Below, piece after piece: positions 19,351 to 29,904 of a DNA stretch of 64,000 bases; positions within the stretch are counted from its first letter, which is position 1; every line of letters starts with the position of its first letter. Origin of the DNA: Haemophilus parainfluenzae (GTDB lineage: Bacteria > Pseudomonadota > Gammaproteobacteria > Enterobacterales > Pasteurellaceae); the NCBI RefSeq assembly GCF_014931395.1, contig NZ_CP063120.1:1099501-1163500 (forward strand), given 5' to 3'. The position numbers were made by a program, and so were the translations under genes. Below the pieces are notes generated by a model, which saw only the letters and a list, made by a program, of their open reading frames with translations, made no database searches and had not been told where the DNA came from.

Positions 19351-19923
19351 ATGAGTATTATTTTAGGCATTGACCCAGGTTCTCGTGTAACGGGCTATGG
19401 TGTGATTCGACAAAATGGTCGCCAATTAGAATATCTCGGCAGTGGAGCAATCCGCACGCAGGTCGAGGATTTACCTACACGATTAAAACGAATTTATGCC
19501 GGTGTGACAGAAATCATCACGCAATTTCAGCCCGATATGTTTGCCATTGAACAGGTGTTTATGGCTAAAAATGCGGATTCAGCTTTAAAACTGGGTCAAG
19601 CACGTGGTACGGCAATTGTGGCGGCTGTGAATCATGATTTGCCGGTATTTGAATATGCCGCTCGTTTGGTGAAACAGACTGTCGTTGGGATTGGCTCGGC
19701 AGATAAAGTGCAAGTGCAAGACATGGTGACGAGAATTCTGAAGCTTTCCGATAAACCACAAGCCGATGCGGCAGATGCTTTAGCTATAGCCATCACTCAT
19801 GCTCATACCATTCAACATTCCTTGCATATTGCGAGCACGGTCAAAACCACAGAAACACACGAAAAAATGACCGAACTTTTAAAAACAAGGTACAGCCGAG
19901 GTCGATTTAGATTAAAAATTTAA
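19351..19923 (+). CDS. ruvC: Holliday junction resolvase RuvC
   Basis: 190-residue endonuclease resolving Holliday junctions. The acidic catalytic residues are visible in [15 protein letters not shown] (Asp7), [11 protein letters not shown] and [14 protein letters not shown]. The C-terminal tail is somewhat longer than in E. coli (173). It is followed by a short dyad and then ruvA. Confidence 0.96.
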   Translation: MSIILGIDPGSRVTGYGVIRQNGRQLEYLGSGAIRTQVEDLPTRLKRIYAGVTEIITQFQPDMFAIEQVFMAKNADSALKLGQARGTAIVAAVNHDLPVFEYAARLVKQTVVGIGSADKVQVQDMVTRILKLSDKPQADAADALAIAITHAHTIQHSLHIASTVKTTETHEKMTELLKTRYSRGRFRLKI

Positions 19924-19950
19924 CTGGATTAATATCCAGTTTTATTTTAT
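19922..19950 (+). terminator. Possible weak terminator after ruvC
   Basis: AACTGGAT-taat-ATCCAGTT followed by TTATTTTATT, overlapping the ruvC stop codon. It may attenuate read-through into ruvA. Confidence 0.6.
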
Positions 19951-19981
19951 TCTATGCAAAAATTTTTTACATGGAAATCTT

Positions 19982-20593
19982 ATGATCGGTCGTTTAAAAG
20001 GCATCTTATTAGAAAAACAACCTCCTGAAATTTTGCTTGATGTACAAGGCGTCGGTTACGAATTATTGTTACCGATGACCAGTTTTTATGATTTACCAGA
20101 AATCGGGCAAGAAACTACTTTATTTACCCATCTTGTTGTGCGTGAAGATGCTCATCTTCTTTTTGGATTTGCCCAAAAAACTGACCGCACTTTATTCCGT
20201 GAATTAATTAAAACCAATGGTGTTGGACCTAAATTGGCACTCGCAATTTTATCAGCTATGTCAGTAGAGCAGTTTGCTTATGCTATTGAACGAGAAGAAC
20301 TGTCAAAATTAGTTAAAATTCCTGGTGTGGGCAAGAAAACGGCTGAACGTTTATTGGTGGAGTTAAAAGGGAAGTTTAAGGATGTTCGTCAAAGTGATTT
20401 CTTTGTGGAGAGCAAACATATTCCTTCAACTTCAGAATTACGCCAAGCTGAAAGCTCAGCAGATGAAGCGATTGCTGCATTGATTGCATTAGGCTATAAA
20501 CCAACCGATGCTGAAAAAATGGTGAAAAAAGTGGCTAAAGCAGACTTAACCAGTGAGCAATTAATTCGCGAAGCTTTAAAAGCCGCATTATAA
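19982..20593 (+). CDS. ruvA: Holliday junction branch migration protein RuvA
   Basis: 203-residue junction-binding tetramer subunit. Domain I is an OB fold ([20 protein letters not shown]). Domain II has two helix-hairpin-helix motifs ([14 protein letters not shown] and [16 protein letters not shown]). Domain III, the RuvB-binding three-helix bundle, is at the C terminus ([20 protein letters not shown]). A USS lies near 20183. ruvB starts 13 bases later. Confidence 0.97.
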   Translation: MIGRLKGILLEKQPPEILLDVQGVGYELLLPMTSFYDLPEIGQETTLFTHLVVREDAHLLFGFAQKTDRTLFRELIKTNGVGPKLALAILSAMSVEQFAYAIEREELSKLVKIPGVGKKTAERLLVELKGKFKDVRQSDFFVESKHIPSTSELRQAESSADEAIAALIALGYKPTDAEKMVKKVAKADLTSEQLIREALKAAL

Positions 20594-20606
20594 AGATTAA
20601 ACAGAT

Positions 20607-21614
20607 ATGATCGAAGCAGATAGAATTATTAGCAGTCAGGCAAAAATGGATGAAGATGTCATCGATCGTGCGATTCGTCCAAAGCTTTTAGCCGACTATG
20701 TGGGACAGCCACAAGTGCGAGAGCAGATGGATATTTTCATCAAGGCCGCAAAGTTACGTCAAGATGCCTTAGATCATCTTTTGATCTTTGGCCCTCCAGG
20801 TTTAGGAAAAACAACGCTTGCTAATATTGTGGCAAATGAAATGGGTGTGAATATCCGCACCACATCAGGGCCCGTACTTGAAAAAGCGGGCGATTTAGCG
20901 GCAATGCTGACAAATCTTGAACCGCATGATGTGTTGTTTATTGATGAAATTCACCGTCTTTCCCCTGCGATTGAAGAAGTGCTTTATCCAGCAATGGAAG
21001 ATTATCAGCTGGATATTATGATTGGTGAAGGGCCAGCAGCTCGTTCAATTAAATTGGATTTGCCACCTTTCACATTAATTGGCGCAACAACTCGGGCTGG
21101 TTCGTTAACTTCGCCACTACGTGATCGTTTCGGTATCGTTCAACGTTTAGAATTTTATTCCGTTGAGGATTTAACGTCTATTGTGACAAGAAGTGCCTTT
21201 TGCTTAAATCTAGAATTAGAAGATAAAGCGGCTTTTGAAGTCGCTCGTCGTTCACGTGGTACGCCTCGTATTGCAAACCGTTTATTGCGTCGCGTTCGAG
21301 ATTTTGCTGATGTGCGTAATGATGGCATTATTTCGGCAGACATTGCGAAACAAGCGCTTTCAATGTTAGATGTAGATGATGCGGGCTTTGATTACTTAGA
21401 TAGAAAATTGCTTACCGCTGTAATTGAGCGTTTTGATGGTGGGCCAGTTGGATTAGATAACTTGGCAGCGGCAATAGGTGAAGAACGAGACACTATCGAA
21501 GATGTGCTAGAACCCTATTTGATCCAACAAGGCTTTTTACAGCGTACGCCTCGAGGGCGAATTGCGACTTCGTTAACTTATCGACACTTCGGACTTCATA
21601 AGCCGTCAGAATAA
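20607..21614 (+). CDS. ruvB: Holliday junction branch migration ATPase RuvB
   Basis: 335-residue AAA+ hexameric motor that drives branch migration with RuvA. Walker A is GPPGLGKTT, Walker B is LFIDEIHR, sensor 1 is [18 protein letters not shown] with the arginine finger region, and a winged-helix domain forms the C terminus ([16 protein letters not shown]). Length is normal. It is the last gene of ruvCAB before a strong terminator. Confidence 0.98.
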   Translation: MIEADRIISSQAKMDEDVIDRAIRPKLLADYVGQPQVREQMDIFIKAAKLRQDALDHLLIFGPPGLGKTTLANIVANEMGVNIRTTSGPVLEKAGDLAAMLTNLEPHDVLFIDEIHRLSPAIEEVLYPAMEDYQLDIMIGEGPAARSIKLDLPPFTLIGATTRAGSLTSPLRDRFGIVQRLEFYSVEDLTSIVTRSAFCLNLELEDKAAFEVARRSRGTPRIANRLLRRVRDFADVRNDGIISADIAKQALSMLDVDDAGFDYLDRKLLTAVIERFDGGPVGLDNLAAAIGEERDTIEDVLEPYLIQQGFLQRTPRGRIATSLTYRHFGLHKPSE

Positions 21615-21622
21615 GGGATATA

Positions 21623-21660
21623 AAAAAGGACATATTGATATCAATATGTCCTTTCTTTTT
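21623..21660. terminator. Bidirectional terminator after ruvB
   Basis: Perfect palindrome: AAAGGACATATTGAT (21625-21639) followed by its exact complement, with a T-rich run on both exits. It separates convergent ruvB and the DUF5339 gene. Confidence 0.92.
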
Positions 21661-21669
21661 AAAACTTGA

Positions 21670-21981
21670 TTAGTTAGTTTCTTCAGTATAGCTCTTCATG
21701 CTATTTAATCTTGCTAAACCTACATCACAGCTTTTTTGTTGAGTGGCTAATTCCATTTCAAGAATTTGCTGTTTGCTTTGATTAAGTTTACTTTTGATCT
21801 TACCTACTTGAGTATGGGTGCCAGGCTGTTTTTCTGCTTGGGCAATTAAATTTTCTGTTTCTTTAAATAGCTGTGCACATTGTTGTGGAAGCGCAGCTTT
21901 GTTTTCTGTAAGAGGTGATGCAGTGGCTGATAGTGCCACAGAACCGAAAAGTGCGGTCAAAATTAAATAAATTTTCTTCAT
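21670..21981 (-). CDS. Small secreted DUF5339-type protein
   Basis: 103-residue exported protein: signal peptide MKKIYLILTALFGSVALSAT with likely cleavage after ATA (ASP). The mature, helical part has two Cys (LPQQCAQLFK and QQKSCDVGL) that could form a disulfide. I recognise the pattern of the DUF5339 family, common in Pasteurellaceae and of unknown function. A reversed USS overlaps the signal-peptide codons near 21950. It is a single-gene unit. Confidence 0.65.
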   Translation of the reverse strand: MKKIYLILTALFGSVALSATASPLTENKAALPQQCAQLFKETENLIAQAEKQPGTHTQVGKIKSKLNQSKQQILEMELATQQKSCDVGLARLNSMKSYTEETN

Positions 21982-22442
21982 TATTAATCCCTACAAATCT
22001 TTCCAAATATTATTAGGCTAAAAAATAGCAAAATCTTGTCGCGCTGTCTAGTGGTTATTTTGTCTCTTTCTTTTCGATAAAGTTTCCTTGCGGTAGAGAC
22101 AAATTTTTCTTCCCTAGATAAAAAAATACAAAATTTGATGCAGATCAATTTCACTACTTTTATGCAAAATGGGGTATTTTGTAATTTATATCAAAAAATG
22201 TGATCAATATAACGGTTTTTTCTATTTTTTATCCGCATAAATAGTAGTAGAATAGGGCAAAATTTTGAATGATTATACTGTAATCAGTTACTGCATTCTT
22301 TTTTTAGGATAGAAGAAGCAATTATTACGTAAATAATTCAATGTTTCTTAACGATTTTTGTTGAGTAGTTTGGGGTGATTATTTGGGATTATCCTTGGTA
22401 ATCATAAAGTGAAAATCTTGTAGATTTATACAAGGAGTTGAG
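21982..22442 (+). promoter_or_regulatory. Upstream region of the cyd operon
   Basis: 460 bases of very AT-rich DNA with no gene. It holds an FNR-type box (22135-22148) and a second partial match, TGTGATCAATAT (22199-22210). The long leader and several A/T tracts fit oxygen-responsive control by FNR and ArcA as in other cyd operons, but I could not place the promoter with confidence. Confidence 0.45.
22135..22148. promoter_or_regulatory. FNR-type binding site
   Basis: TTGAT-GCAG-ATCAA, a perfect inverted repeat matching the FNR consensus, about 295 bases before cydA and 155 bases from the divergent DUF5339 gene, so it could serve either. Confidence 0.7.
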
Positions 22443-24008
22443 ATGTTAGACGTTGTTGATCTCTCACGCTTGCAGTTTGCATTAACTGCGTTATATCACT
22501 TCATTTTTGTACCATTAACATTAGGTTTATCTTTCGTTCTCGTGATCATGGAAACCATTTATGTTAAAACGGGCAAAGAAGTATATAAAGATATGACTAA
22601 ATTCTGGGGTAAGTTATTTGGTATTAACTTTGCTCTAGGGGTGACGACCGGTATTATTATGGAGTTCCAATTCGGGACAAACTGGTCTTATTATTCTCAC
22701 TATGTAGGTGATATTTTCGGTGCACCATTAGCGATCGAAGCATTACTTGCATTCTTCTTAGAATCCACTTTCGTGGGTCTATTCTTCTTCGGTTGGGATC
22801 GTTTAACTAAAGGTAAACACTTACTCGCAACTTACTGCGTAGCCTTTGGTTCAAACCTTTCAGCAATGTGGATTTTAGTGGCAAACGGTTGGATGCAACA
22901 TCCGGTAGCGGCAGAATTTAACTTTGAAACCGTTCGTATGGAAATGACCAGCTTCTTAGATCTTTGGTTAAACCCAGTTGCTCAAAGTAAATTCTTACAT
23001 ACATTAACAGCAGGTTATTCAACCGGTGCAATGTTTGTATTAGGTATTAGTGCATTCTATTTATTAAAAGGCCGTGATATTGGTTTTGCTAAACGTTCAT
23101 TCTCTGTTGCTGCAACCTTTGGCTTTATCGCTGCATCAGCGGTATTAATTATGGGTGATGAATCAGGTTACGACATCGGTAAAGCACAACCTGTGAAATT
23201 AGCTGCAATGGAAGCGGAGTTCGAAACTCATCCTGCGCCGGCGCCATTCCACCCAGTTGCGATTCCAAATACGGCAGAAATGAAAAATGATTTTGCGGTT
23301 GAAATCCCATATTTAGGTGGTTTAATTGCAACGCGTTCTTTAGACACTGAAATCGTTGGTTTGAAAGAGATTCAAGCGAAAAATGAAGGTCGTGTTCGTA
23401 ACGGTATGGTTGCTTATGATTTATTCACGCAATTAAAAGCAGAGAAAAAATCAGCAGGTCACGTAAATCCAGAAACTAAAGCAAAATTTGATGAAGTAAA
23501 AGGCGATTTAGGTTTTGGTTTATTATTAAAACGTTACACAGATAAAGTTGTTGATGCAACAGATGAACAAATTAAACAAGCGGCTCGTGATACAATTCCA
23601 AATGTAGGTCCTAATTTCTGGGCGTTCCGTGGTATGTTAGCGGCAGGTGGTTTAATTATTTTATTAACCTTTGGCGCATTTGTTCAGAATTTACGTAATA
23701 AAGTCACATCTTCTCGCTTATTGCTTAAAGCATTGCTGTGGGGTATCCCATTGCCAATCTTAGCGATTGAATTTGGTTGGTTCTTAGCTGAATTTGGTCG
23801 TCAACCGTGGGCGATTTATGAAGTATTACCGGTAGGTGTATCTGCCTCTAACTTGAGTGTAGGTGACTTATGGTTCTCTATCGGTTTAATTTGTGTACTT
23901 TACTTCTTCTTCATCATTGCGGAAATGTATTTGATGTTTAAATATGCACGTTTAGGTCCAAGTGCATTGAAAACCGGCAAATACTATTTTGAGCAATCAT
24001 CTAAATAA
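22443..24008 (+). CDS. cydA: Cytochrome bd ubiquinol oxidase subunit I
   Basis: 521-residue haem-bearing subunit of the high-affinity, non-proton-pumping terminal oxidase. The N-terminal His of haem b595 lies in [19 protein letters not shown]. The helix with [20 protein letters not shown] and the long periplasmic Q-loop (~residues 250-390, long type) follow, and the signature [13 protein letters not shown] is near the C terminus. Length matches the enteric protein. First gene of cydABX-ybgE, ribosome site AAGGAG. Confidence 0.98.
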   Translation: MLDVVDLSRLQFALTALYHFIFVPLTLGLSFVLVIMETIYVKTGKEVYKDMTKFWGKLFGINFALGVTTGIIMEFQFGTNWSYYSHYVGDIFGAPLAIEALLAFFLESTFVGLFFFGWDRLTKGKHLLATYCVAFGSNLSAMWILVANGWMQHPVAAEFNFETVRMEMTSFLDLWLNPVAQSKFLHTLTAGYSTGAMFVLGISAFYLLKGRDIGFAKRSFSVAATFGFIAASAVLIMGDESGYDIGKAQPVKLAAMEAEFETHPAPAPFHPVAIPNTAEMKNDFAVEIPYLGGLIATRSLDTEIVGLKEIQAKNEGRVRNGMVAYDLFTQLKAEKKSAGHVNPETKAKFDEVKGDLGFGLLLKRYTDKVVDATDEQIKQAARDTIPNVGPNFWAFRGMLAAGGLIILLTFGAFVQNLRNKVTSSRLLLKALLWGIPLPILAIEFGWFLAEFGRQPWAIYEVLPVGVSASNLSVGDLWFSIGLICVLYFFFIIAEMYLMFKYARLGPSALKTGKYYFEQSSK

Positions 24009-24022
24009 GCAGGAGATGAATT

Positions 24023-25162
24023 ATGCTTGATTATGAAATTCTACGTATTATTTGGTGGGTGCTAGTTATCGTATTGCTTATCGGTTTCTCTGTAACAGAT
24101 GGATTCGATATGGGCGTGACCGCACTTTTACCCGTAGCAGGTAAGAAAGAAGTAGAAAGACGTATTATGATTAACTCTATTGCTCCGCACTGGGATGGTA
24201 ACCAAGTTTGGTTATTAACTGCTGGTGGTGCAATCTTCGCGGCATGGCCGATTGTTTATTCTGTAGCGTTTTCAGGCTTCTATATTGCCTTATTCCTTGT
24301 GTTAGCTGCGTTATTCTTCCGTCCAATTGGTTTTGAATATCGTGCGAAAATTGATAATCCAACATGGCGCGCTGTGTGGGATTGGGGCTTATTTGCGGGT
24401 GGTTTTGTACCTGCATTAGTATTCGGTGTGGCATTTGGTAATTTATTACAAGGTGTGCCATTCGAATTAAATGAGCTTTCACAAGCAACTTACACAGGTT
24501 CTTTCTTTGCATTATTAAACCCATTCGCATTACTTTGCGGCGTGTTAAGCCTTGCAATGTTAGTGACTCACGGTGCAAACTGGTTACAAATGAAAACCAC
24601 AGCTGCATTGCGTGATCGCGTAAGAGCAATTACACAAATCGGTGCATTAGTGACATTAATTACTTTTGTGCTTGCAGGTGTGTGGCTTTCTTTCAAAGAC
24701 GGTTATGTGGTGACTAGCATGATTGATCACTTTGCAGCATCAGCGCCAGCTTCAGGTAAACAAGTGGCAGTTGAGGCAGGTGCATGGTTCAAAAACTTCA
24801 ATGAAAATCCAGCTTTATGGGCATTCCCAGTATTAGCTGTGGTTGGTGCATTATTAAATGTAGTTGCATCTAAAGCAAATCGTTGTGGTTTTGCGTTCTT
24901 CTTCTCTGTATTAACCATGGCTGGTGTGATTATTACTGCGGCAGTATCAATGTTCCCATTTGTAATGCCTTCAAGTACTCACCCTGAACAAAGCTTGTTA
25001 ATGTGGGATGCAACGTCAAGTGAATTAACATTAACTTTAATGTTCTACTTGGCATTAGTATTTGTTACTATCTCATTACTTTACACCATTTGGTCATACT
25101 ACAAAATGTTTGGTCGCTTGGATGAAAGCTTTGTTGAAGACAACAAAAACTCATTATACTAA
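24023..25162 (+). CDS. cydB: Cytochrome bd ubiquinol oxidase subunit II
   Basis: 379-residue membrane subunit paired with CydA. The first helix carries FSVTDGFDMGVTALLPV, with the conserved Asp; the region NGNQVWL-like HWDGNQVWLLTAGGA is typical. Length and eight or so helices agree with the family. 14 bases behind cydA and 11 bases ahead of cydX. A USS (ACCGCACTT) lies in the coding sequence near 24120. Confidence 0.98.
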   Translation: MLDYEILRIIWWVLVIVLLIGFSVTDGFDMGVTALLPVAGKKEVERRIMINSIAPHWDGNQVWLLTAGGAIFAAWPIVYSVAFSGFYIALFLVLAALFFRPIGFEYRAKIDNPTWRAVWDWGLFAGGFVPALVFGVAFGNLLQGVPFELNELSQATYTGSFFALLNPFALLCGVLSLAMLVTHGANWLQMKTTAALRDRVRAITQIGALVTLITFVLAGVWLSFKDGYVVTSMIDHFAASAPASGKQVAVEAGAWFKNFNENPALWAFPVLAVVGALLNVVASKANRCGFAFFFSVLTMAGVIITAAVSMFPFVMPSSTHPEQSLLMWDATSSELTLTLMFYLALVFVTISLLYTIWSYYKMFGRLDESFVEDNKNSLY

Positions 25163-25173
25163 GGAGAAACAAT

Positions 25174-25272
25174 ATGTTATATGTAATTTGGGTAGTGGGT
25201 GTGTTGGCTGCAGTTATGGTGAGTGCTAAATTGACCATTGGTAAAGAAAAGTCAGGCAAATTTGACGAATAA
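25174..25272 (+). CDS. cydX: Cytochrome bd small subunit CydX
   Basis: 32-residue single-span protein beginning MLYVIWVVGVLAAVMVSAKL, directly behind cydB with ribosome site AAGGAGAAA. CydX stabilises the oxidase haems. It is a little shorter than the 37-residue E. coli form but keeps the hydrophobic helix and charged tail (GKEKSGKFDE). Its stop codon overlaps the ybgE start by one base. Too short for many gene callers. Confidence 0.95.
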   Translation: MLYVIWVVGVLAAVMVSAKLTIGKEKSGKFDE

Positions 25273-25562
25273 TGATGATTAATTCACTCTATCAATTAAG
25301 TAATAAGGGTTCCTTGCGAACCCTTTCGTTTATTTTAGCGTTATTTTTAACCGCGGCTTTCTTTTTAAATTTAAATCAATTTTCGACCGCACTTCGTACT
25401 GCACATCCCGCTTGGATTCTTGCGATTTTTTTGGGATTGATTAATTTGTGGATCCACGGTATCGGATTTGATATTCGACGAGCAATATGGCAGCTCGTTT
25501 TCTTGCCATTTATTGGTTATTTCACCACAATAATTGCTATTGTTCAGCATTGGTTTTTATAA
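25272..25562 (+). CDS. ybgE: Cyd operon protein YbgE
   Basis: 96-residue membrane protein with three hydrophobic helices, in the standard place behind cydX and overlapping it by one base (TAATG). The block PAWILAIFLGLINLWIHGIG is typical of YbgE. Function is unknown beyond association with cytochrome bd. A USS (ACCGCACTT) lies at 25386-25394. Confidence 0.85.
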   Translation: MMINSLYQLSNKGSLRTLSFILALFLTAAFFLNLNQFSTALRTAHPAWILAIFLGLINLWIHGIGFDIRRAIWQLVFLPFIGYFTTIIAIVQHWFL

Positions 25563-25633
25563 GAACGATAGACAAATATTATTATTTGGAGCTTGCACAT
25601 CTAATGAACAGGTTCTAAAATAAGCGGCTTGTT

Positions 25634-26062
25634 ATGGCTGATAATTTGAGCATTATTTTGAATAACCAATGTTTTACCTTTCCGGTTCGTGTCTATTATG
25701 AGGACACGGATGCTGGCGGAGTAGTGTATCACGCACGTTACTTACATTTCTTTGAGCGTGCGCGAACTGAATATTTAAGAACGCTTAATTTTTCCCAACA
25801 ATCATTATTGCAGGAACAACAATTAGCTTTTGTGGTCAAAACCATGTCTATTGACTATTGTATTCCGGCAAAATTGGATGATTATCTTATTGTCGAAACG
25901 GAAATAACGGCAGTGAAAGGAGCAACAATTCTCTTTGAACAGCGGTTAGTTCGTGAGGCAGTGGTGTTATCAAAGGCTACTGTTAAGGTAGCCTGTGTTG
26001 ATCTAGGCAAAATGAAACCTGTCGCAATTCCTGAAGAATTAAAAGCGGCATTTTTAAAGTAA
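25634..26062 (+). CDS. ybgC: Acyl-CoA thioesterase YbgC
   Basis: 142-residue hot-dog thioesterase of the Tol-Pal locus. The active-site region [20 protein letters not shown] contains the conserved Asp; RARTEYLR follows. E. coli YbgC hydrolyses acyl-CoA thioesters and associates with the Tol-Pal locus. It opens the ybgC-tolQRAB-pal operon, 20 bases ahead of tolQ. Confidence 0.93.
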   Translation: MADNLSIILNNQCFTFPVRVYYEDTDAGGVVYHARYLHFFERARTEYLRTLNFSQQSLLQEQQLAFVVKTMSIDYCIPAKLDDYLIVETEITAVKGATILFEQRLVREAVVLSKATVKVACVDLGKMKPVAIPEELKAAFLK

Positions 26063-26082
26063 ATAACTTTTCGGAGTATGCA

Positions 26083-26769
26083 ATGACTGCAGAATTGAAC
26101 TTTTTAGATCTTTTTCTAAAAGCGAGTATCGTTGTTCAACTTGTAATTGTGATCTTGATTTCGTTCTCAATTATTTCTTGGGCAATCATCATTCAACGTA
26201 GCCGTATTTTGACGAGCGCGTTAAAAGAAGCGAATACTTTTGAAGATCGTTTCTGGTCTGGTGAAGATTTAAATAAACTTTATGATGGTTTATCTAATCG
26301 TCGTGAAGTGTTAACCGGTAGCGAACAAATTTTCTTTGTCGGTTTTAAAGAATTCTCTCGCTTGAAACAAGTGAACGCAGATGCGCCAGAAGCAATCATT
26401 AAAGGTACCACTCGTGCGATGAACCTTGCGATGAATCGTGAAGTAGAAGCACTTGAAAGTCGTGTACCTTTCTTAGCGACAGTGGCTTCTGTAAGTCCAT
26501 ATATTGGTTTATTTGGTACCGTTTGGGGGATCATGCACGCATTTATGGCATTAAGTGGTGCGAAACAAGCAACATTACAAATGGTTGCTCCAGGTATCGC
26601 AGAAGCCTTGATCGCAACAGCAATCGGTTTGTTTGCGGCGATTCCAGCTGTAATGGCGTATAACCGTTTAAGCTTACGTGTTAATGCGATTGAACAAAAT
26701 TATGGTAACTTCATCGATGAATTCACCACAATTTTACATCGTCAAGCTTTTGGTAAAGCGCCCCATTAA
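26083..26769 (+). CDS. tolQ: Tol-Pal system protein TolQ
   Basis: 228-residue inner-membrane subunit of the TolQ-TolR proton channel that energises outer-membrane constriction. Three helices are visible: near residues 15-37, and two around 135-200 with [20 protein letters not shown] and [20 protein letters not shown], the latter lining the channel. Length matches the family. Confidence 0.97.
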   Translation: MTAELNFLDLFLKASIVVQLVIVILISFSIISWAIIIQRSRILTSALKEANTFEDRFWSGEDLNKLYDGLSNRREVLTGSEQIFFVGFKEFSRLKQVNADAPEAIIKGTTRAMNLAMNREVEALESRVPFLATVASVSPYIGLFGTVWGIMHAFMALSGAKQATLQMVAPGIAEALIATAIGLFAAIPAVMAYNRLSLRVNAIEQNYGNFIDEFTTILHRQAFGKAPH

Positions 26770-26786
26770 AAATAAATGAAAAATTG

Positions 26787-26816
26787 ACCGCACTTGATAA
26801 ATTAAAAAAGTGCGGT
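26787..26816. repeat. Inverted USS pair in the tolQ-tolR gap
   Basis: ACCGCACTT (26787-26795) and AAGTGCGGT (26808-26816) can form a stem, but no T-run follows; the operon probably reads through. Confidence 0.85.
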
Positions 26817-26844
26817 GGATTTTAGCGAAGTTTTAGAGGAAATT

Positions 26845-27264
26845 ATGGCTCGTCGTCAGCGTAAAGACATTAAATCTGAAATTAACATCGTGCCATTTCT
26901 TGATGTTCTTTTAGTTTTGGTGTTAATTTTTATGGCAACTGCGCCGATTATCAGTCAGAGCGTTCAAGTGGAACTCCCTGATTCGGTGCAAAGTCAAAAT
27001 GTATCAAATGAAGATAAAACACCGGTTATCTTAGAAGTAGCGGGTGTAGGGCAATATTCGATTTCTATTGGTGGTCAACGCCAAGAAGGCCTTAACGAAG
27101 AAATGGTAACCCAATTATCAAAACAAGAATTTGATAAAGACAATAACACAATGTTCTTAGTGGGCGGAGCAAAAGATGTACCTTATGAAGAAGTGATTAA
27201 AGCACTGAATTTACTACATCTTGCCGGCATTAAGTCTGTGGGTTTAATGACCAACCCGATTTAA
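26845..27264 (+). CDS. tolR: Tol-Pal system protein TolR
   Basis: 139-residue ExbD/TolR protein with one N-terminal helix carrying the proton-carrying Asp (INIVPFLDVLLVLVLIFM) and a periplasmic domain. I start at ATG 26845 (MARRQRKDIKSE), with GAGGA 6 bases before it. A longer frame beginning with a GTG in the USS at 26815 is unlikely. Confidence 0.95.
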   Translation: MARRQRKDIKSEINIVPFLDVLLVLVLIFMATAPIISQSVQVELPDSVQSQNVSNEDKTPVILEVAGVGQYSISIGGQRQEGLNEEMVTQLSKQEFDKDNNTMFLVGGAKDVPYEEVIKALNLLHLAGIKSVGLMTNPI

Positions 27265-27282
27265 GAATAAGTAGGTAAAACC

Positions 27283-28554
27283 GTGCAGAATAATCGACGA
27301 AAAAAACGTGCAAATGAGTTTGTCATCTCTATTGCGATGCACCTTGCATTGTTTGCTTTGTTGATTTGGAGCTCTCTTTATCAAACCGTTGAAATAATGG
27401 GTGGTGGAGAAGGTGAAGGTGATGCCATGGGAGCTGTGATGGTCGATACCGGCAGCGCAGCGCAGGAATGGGGACGTATTCAACAACAGAAAAAAGGTCA
27501 AACTGATAAACAGAAAAAACCAGAACCTGTAGTCGAAGAGAAGAAACCAGAGCCTGAACCTGAACCAAATCAGCAAGAAATTGCGAAACAAGAAGAGATT
27601 AAGCGTCAGCAGGAAATTCAACGTCAAAAAGAACTTGAAAAACAAAAGCAGCAAGAAATTGAAAAGCAAAAACAGCAACAAGAACTTGCTCGTCAAGAGG
27701 CGTTAGAAAAGCAGAAACAAGCTGAAGAAGCGAAAGCAAAACAAGCGGCTGAAGCAGCGAAATTAAAAGCTGATGCAGAGGCGAAACGTTTAGCGGCAGC
27801 CGCTAAACAGGCTGAGGAAGAGGCAAAAGCTAAAGCACAAGCCGAAGCTCAAAAAGCGAAAGAAAAAGCGGAAGCAGATGCTAAAGCCAAGGCTGAGGCA
27901 AAAGCGAAAGCGGATGCCGAAGCAAAAGCGAAGGCTAAGGCAGAAGCCGATGCGAAAGCCAAAGCGGAAGCCGATGCGAAGGCGAAAGCAAAAGCTGAGG
28001 CTGATGCAAAAGCGAAAGCCGATGCTGAGGCGAAAGCAAAGGCTGAAGCAAAAGCGAAAGCGGATGCCGAAGCGAAAGCGAAGGCTGAAGCAAAAGCTAA
28101 GGCAGATGCAGAAGCGAAAGCAAAAGCTGATGCAGCAAAACGTAAAGCAGATCAAGCGGCTTTAGATGACTTCATGAACGGCGGAGATGTCGGTGGTGGT
28201 AGTGCATCTAAAGGTGGTAATGCAAATAAAGGCGGTACACAAGGCAGTGGTGCAGGACTTGGTGCTGGAGATGGTGGTAAAGTTGGTGACCAATATGCGG
28301 GTGTCATTAAACGTGAAATTCAACGCCGTTTCTTAAAAGACCCAAGCTTTGCCGGTAAAGTTTGTAGCATTAAAATCCAACTCGGTCGAGATGGTACTAT
28401 TTTAGGCTATCAACGCGTTTCAGGACCTGATGATATTTGTACTGCAGCATTAAGTGCGGTAGCTAGAACGAAAAAAGTTCCAGCAGCACCATCTGATGCT
28501 ATTTATGAAAAATATAAAGCGCCGACTATCGATTTTGATATCAATGCTCGATAA
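27283..28554 (+). CDS. tolA: Tol-Pal system protein TolA
   Basis: 423-residue bridge between inner membrane and Pal. It starts at GTG 27283. Domain I: helix FVISIAMHLALFALLIWSSL. Domain II: a long Lys/Ala/Glu/Gln helix (~residues 65-295) built of imperfect AKAKAEADAKAKA-type repeats. Domain III: globular end from about residue 325 (YAGVIKREIQRRF), with paired Cys in GKVCSIKIQL and DDICTAAL. The repeat tract is a likely site of length variation between strains. Confidence 0.96.
   Translation: MQNNRRKKRANEFVISIAMHLALFALLIWSSLYQTVEIMGGGEGEGDAMGAVMVDTGSAAQEWGRIQQQKKGQTDKQKKPEPVVEEKKPEPEPEPNQQEIAKQEEIKRQQEIQRQKELEKQKQQEIEKQKQQQELARQEALEKQKQAEEAKAKQAAEAAKLKADAEAKRLAAAAKQAEEEAKAKAQAEAQKAKEKAEADAKAKAEAKAKADAEAKAKAKAEADAKAKAEADAKAKAKAEADAKAKADAEAKAKAEAKAKADAEAKAKAEAKAKADAEAKAKADAAKRKADQAALDDFMNGGDVGGGSASKGGNANKGGTQGSGAGLGAGDGGKVGDQYAGVIKREIQRRFLKDPSFAGKVCSIKIQLGRDGTILGYQRVSGPDDICTAALSAVARTKKVPAAPSDAIYEKYKAPTIDFDINAR
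27850..28150 (+). repeat. Degenerate Lys/Ala coding repeat in tolA
   Basis: About 300 bases of imperfect GCGAAAGC / GCTGAAGC / GATGCG units encoding AKAKAEA/DAKAKAD repeats of roughly 8-14 residues. Opposite-strand open frames here are composition artefacts. Confidence 0.75.
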
Positions 28555-28595
28555 TCGGTTTTAGGAAAGTAACAACGTTAAAATAAGGTGATTAA

Positions 28596-29879
28596 ATGAA
28601 ATTGATCAAACGTGTTATGGGGCTATTTGTGGTGATGTTTGCATTTGCAAGCACAGCAATGGCAGAAGATGAAGTTCGAATTGTGATTGATGAAGGTGTT
28701 GATGGCGCTCGTCCTATCGCAGTTGTTCCTTTCGCGGGTTCTGCACCTGAAAATATTGGTCAAATTGTTGCAGATGACTTACGTAATAGTGGTAAATTTA
28801 ACCCAATTCCAGTAAGTCAAATGCCACAACAACCAACGACTGCAGCAGAAGTGAAACCAGAAGCTTGGACTGCTTTAGGTATTGATGCTGTTGTGGTTGG
28901 TCAAGTAACATCAACTGGTAGCGGTTATAACATTTCTTATCAGTTAGTTGATACTGTGGGCGCATCAGGTACACCAGGTGCAGTGCTTGCACAAAATAGC
29001 TATACAGTGACGAATAAATGGTTGCGTTACGGTGCACATACTGTGAGTGATGAAGTATTTGAAAAATTAACCGGTATTCGTGGTGCATTCAGAACACGTA
29101 TTGCTTACGTAGTGCAAAAAAATGGTGGTTCACAACCTTATGAAGTTCGTGTAGCAGATTATGATGGTTACAATCAATTCATCGTAAATCGTAGCTCACA
29201 ACCAATTATGTCTCCAGCATGGTCTCCAGATGGTAAACGTTTAGCTTACGTATCTTTTGAGAACAAAAAATCACAACTTGTTGTACAAGACTTAGGTTCT
29301 GGTTCTCGTAAAGTGGTTGCTTCTTTCCCAGGACATAACGGTGCGCCAGCGTTCTCTCCAGACGGTTCTAAACTCGCATTTGCGTCTTCACAAGATGGTT
29401 TATTAAACATCTATGTAATGAGTTCAAATGGCGGTACACCTACTCAATTAACTCGCGGTGCGGGTAATAATACAGAGCCATCATGGTCTCCAGATGGTAG
29501 CTCAATTCTCTTTACTTCAGATAGAAGTGGTTCACCACAAGTTTATCGCATGAGCGCAAGTGGTGGTGGTGCATCACCAGTTGGTGGTCGCGGTAGTGCG
29601 CAAATCAGTAGTGATGGTAAAACGCTTGTGATGATCAATGGTAATAACAATGTGGTGAAACAAGATCTCACCAGTGGTAGCTCTGAAGTATTAAGTACAT
29701 CTTTCTTAGGTGAAAGTCCAAGTATTTCTCCTAATGGTATCATGATTATTTACAGCTCTACACAAGGGCTAGGAAAGGTGTTACAATTAGTTTCTGCAGA
29801 TGGTCGCTTTAAAGCGAGTCTTCCAGGAAGTAATGGCCAAGTGAAATTTCCAGCTTGGTCTCCATACTTGACTAAATAA
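28596..29879 (+). CDS. tolB: Tol-Pal system beta-propeller protein TolB
   Basis: 427-residue periplasmic protein with signal peptide ([20 protein letters not shown], cleavage after AMA). The N-terminal alpha/beta domain ([20 protein letters not shown]) is followed by a six-bladed propeller with the repeated motif [10 protein letters not shown] / [10 protein letters not shown] / [10 protein letters not shown]. It binds Pal and is released by TolA. pal follows 25 bases later. Confidence 0.98.
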   Translation: MKLIKRVMGLFVVMFAFASTAMAEDEVRIVIDEGVDGARPIAVVPFAGSAPENIGQIVADDLRNSGKFNPIPVSQMPQQPTTAAEVKPEAWTALGIDAVVVGQVTSTGSGYNISYQLVDTVGASGTPGAVLAQNSYTVTNKWLRYGAHTVSDEVFEKLTGIRGAFRTRIAYVVQKNGGSQPYEVRVADYDGYNQFIVNRSSQPIMSPAWSPDGKRLAYVSFENKKSQLVVQDLGSGSRKVVASFPGHNGAPAFSPDGSKLAFASSQDGLLNIYVMSSNGGTPTQLTRGAGNNTEPSWSPDGSSILFTSDRSGSPQVYRMSASGGGASPVGGRGSAQISSDGKTLVMINGNNNVVKQDLTSGSSEVLSTSFLGESPSISPNGIMIIYSSTQGLGKVLQLVSADGRFKASLPGSNGQVKFPAWSPYLTK

Positions 29880-29904
29880 AAAAAACTCATTGAGGAGAAA
29901 TCTA

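Noticed and set aside
22199..22212. Second FNR or CRP site (TGTGATCAATATAA) upstream of cydA
   Set aside because: Only one half-site is convincing, so it is mentioned as partial and not called.
26815..26844. Upstream GTG extension of TolR
   Set aside because: The GTG lies in a USS; ATG 26845 has a good ribosome site and gives the normal protein.
27790..28155. 121-residue open frame opposite tolA, very rich in Phe, Arg, Cys and Ser
   Set aside because: It is the mirror of the Lys/Ala repeat of tolA; composition comes from the repeat, and no ribosome site is present.
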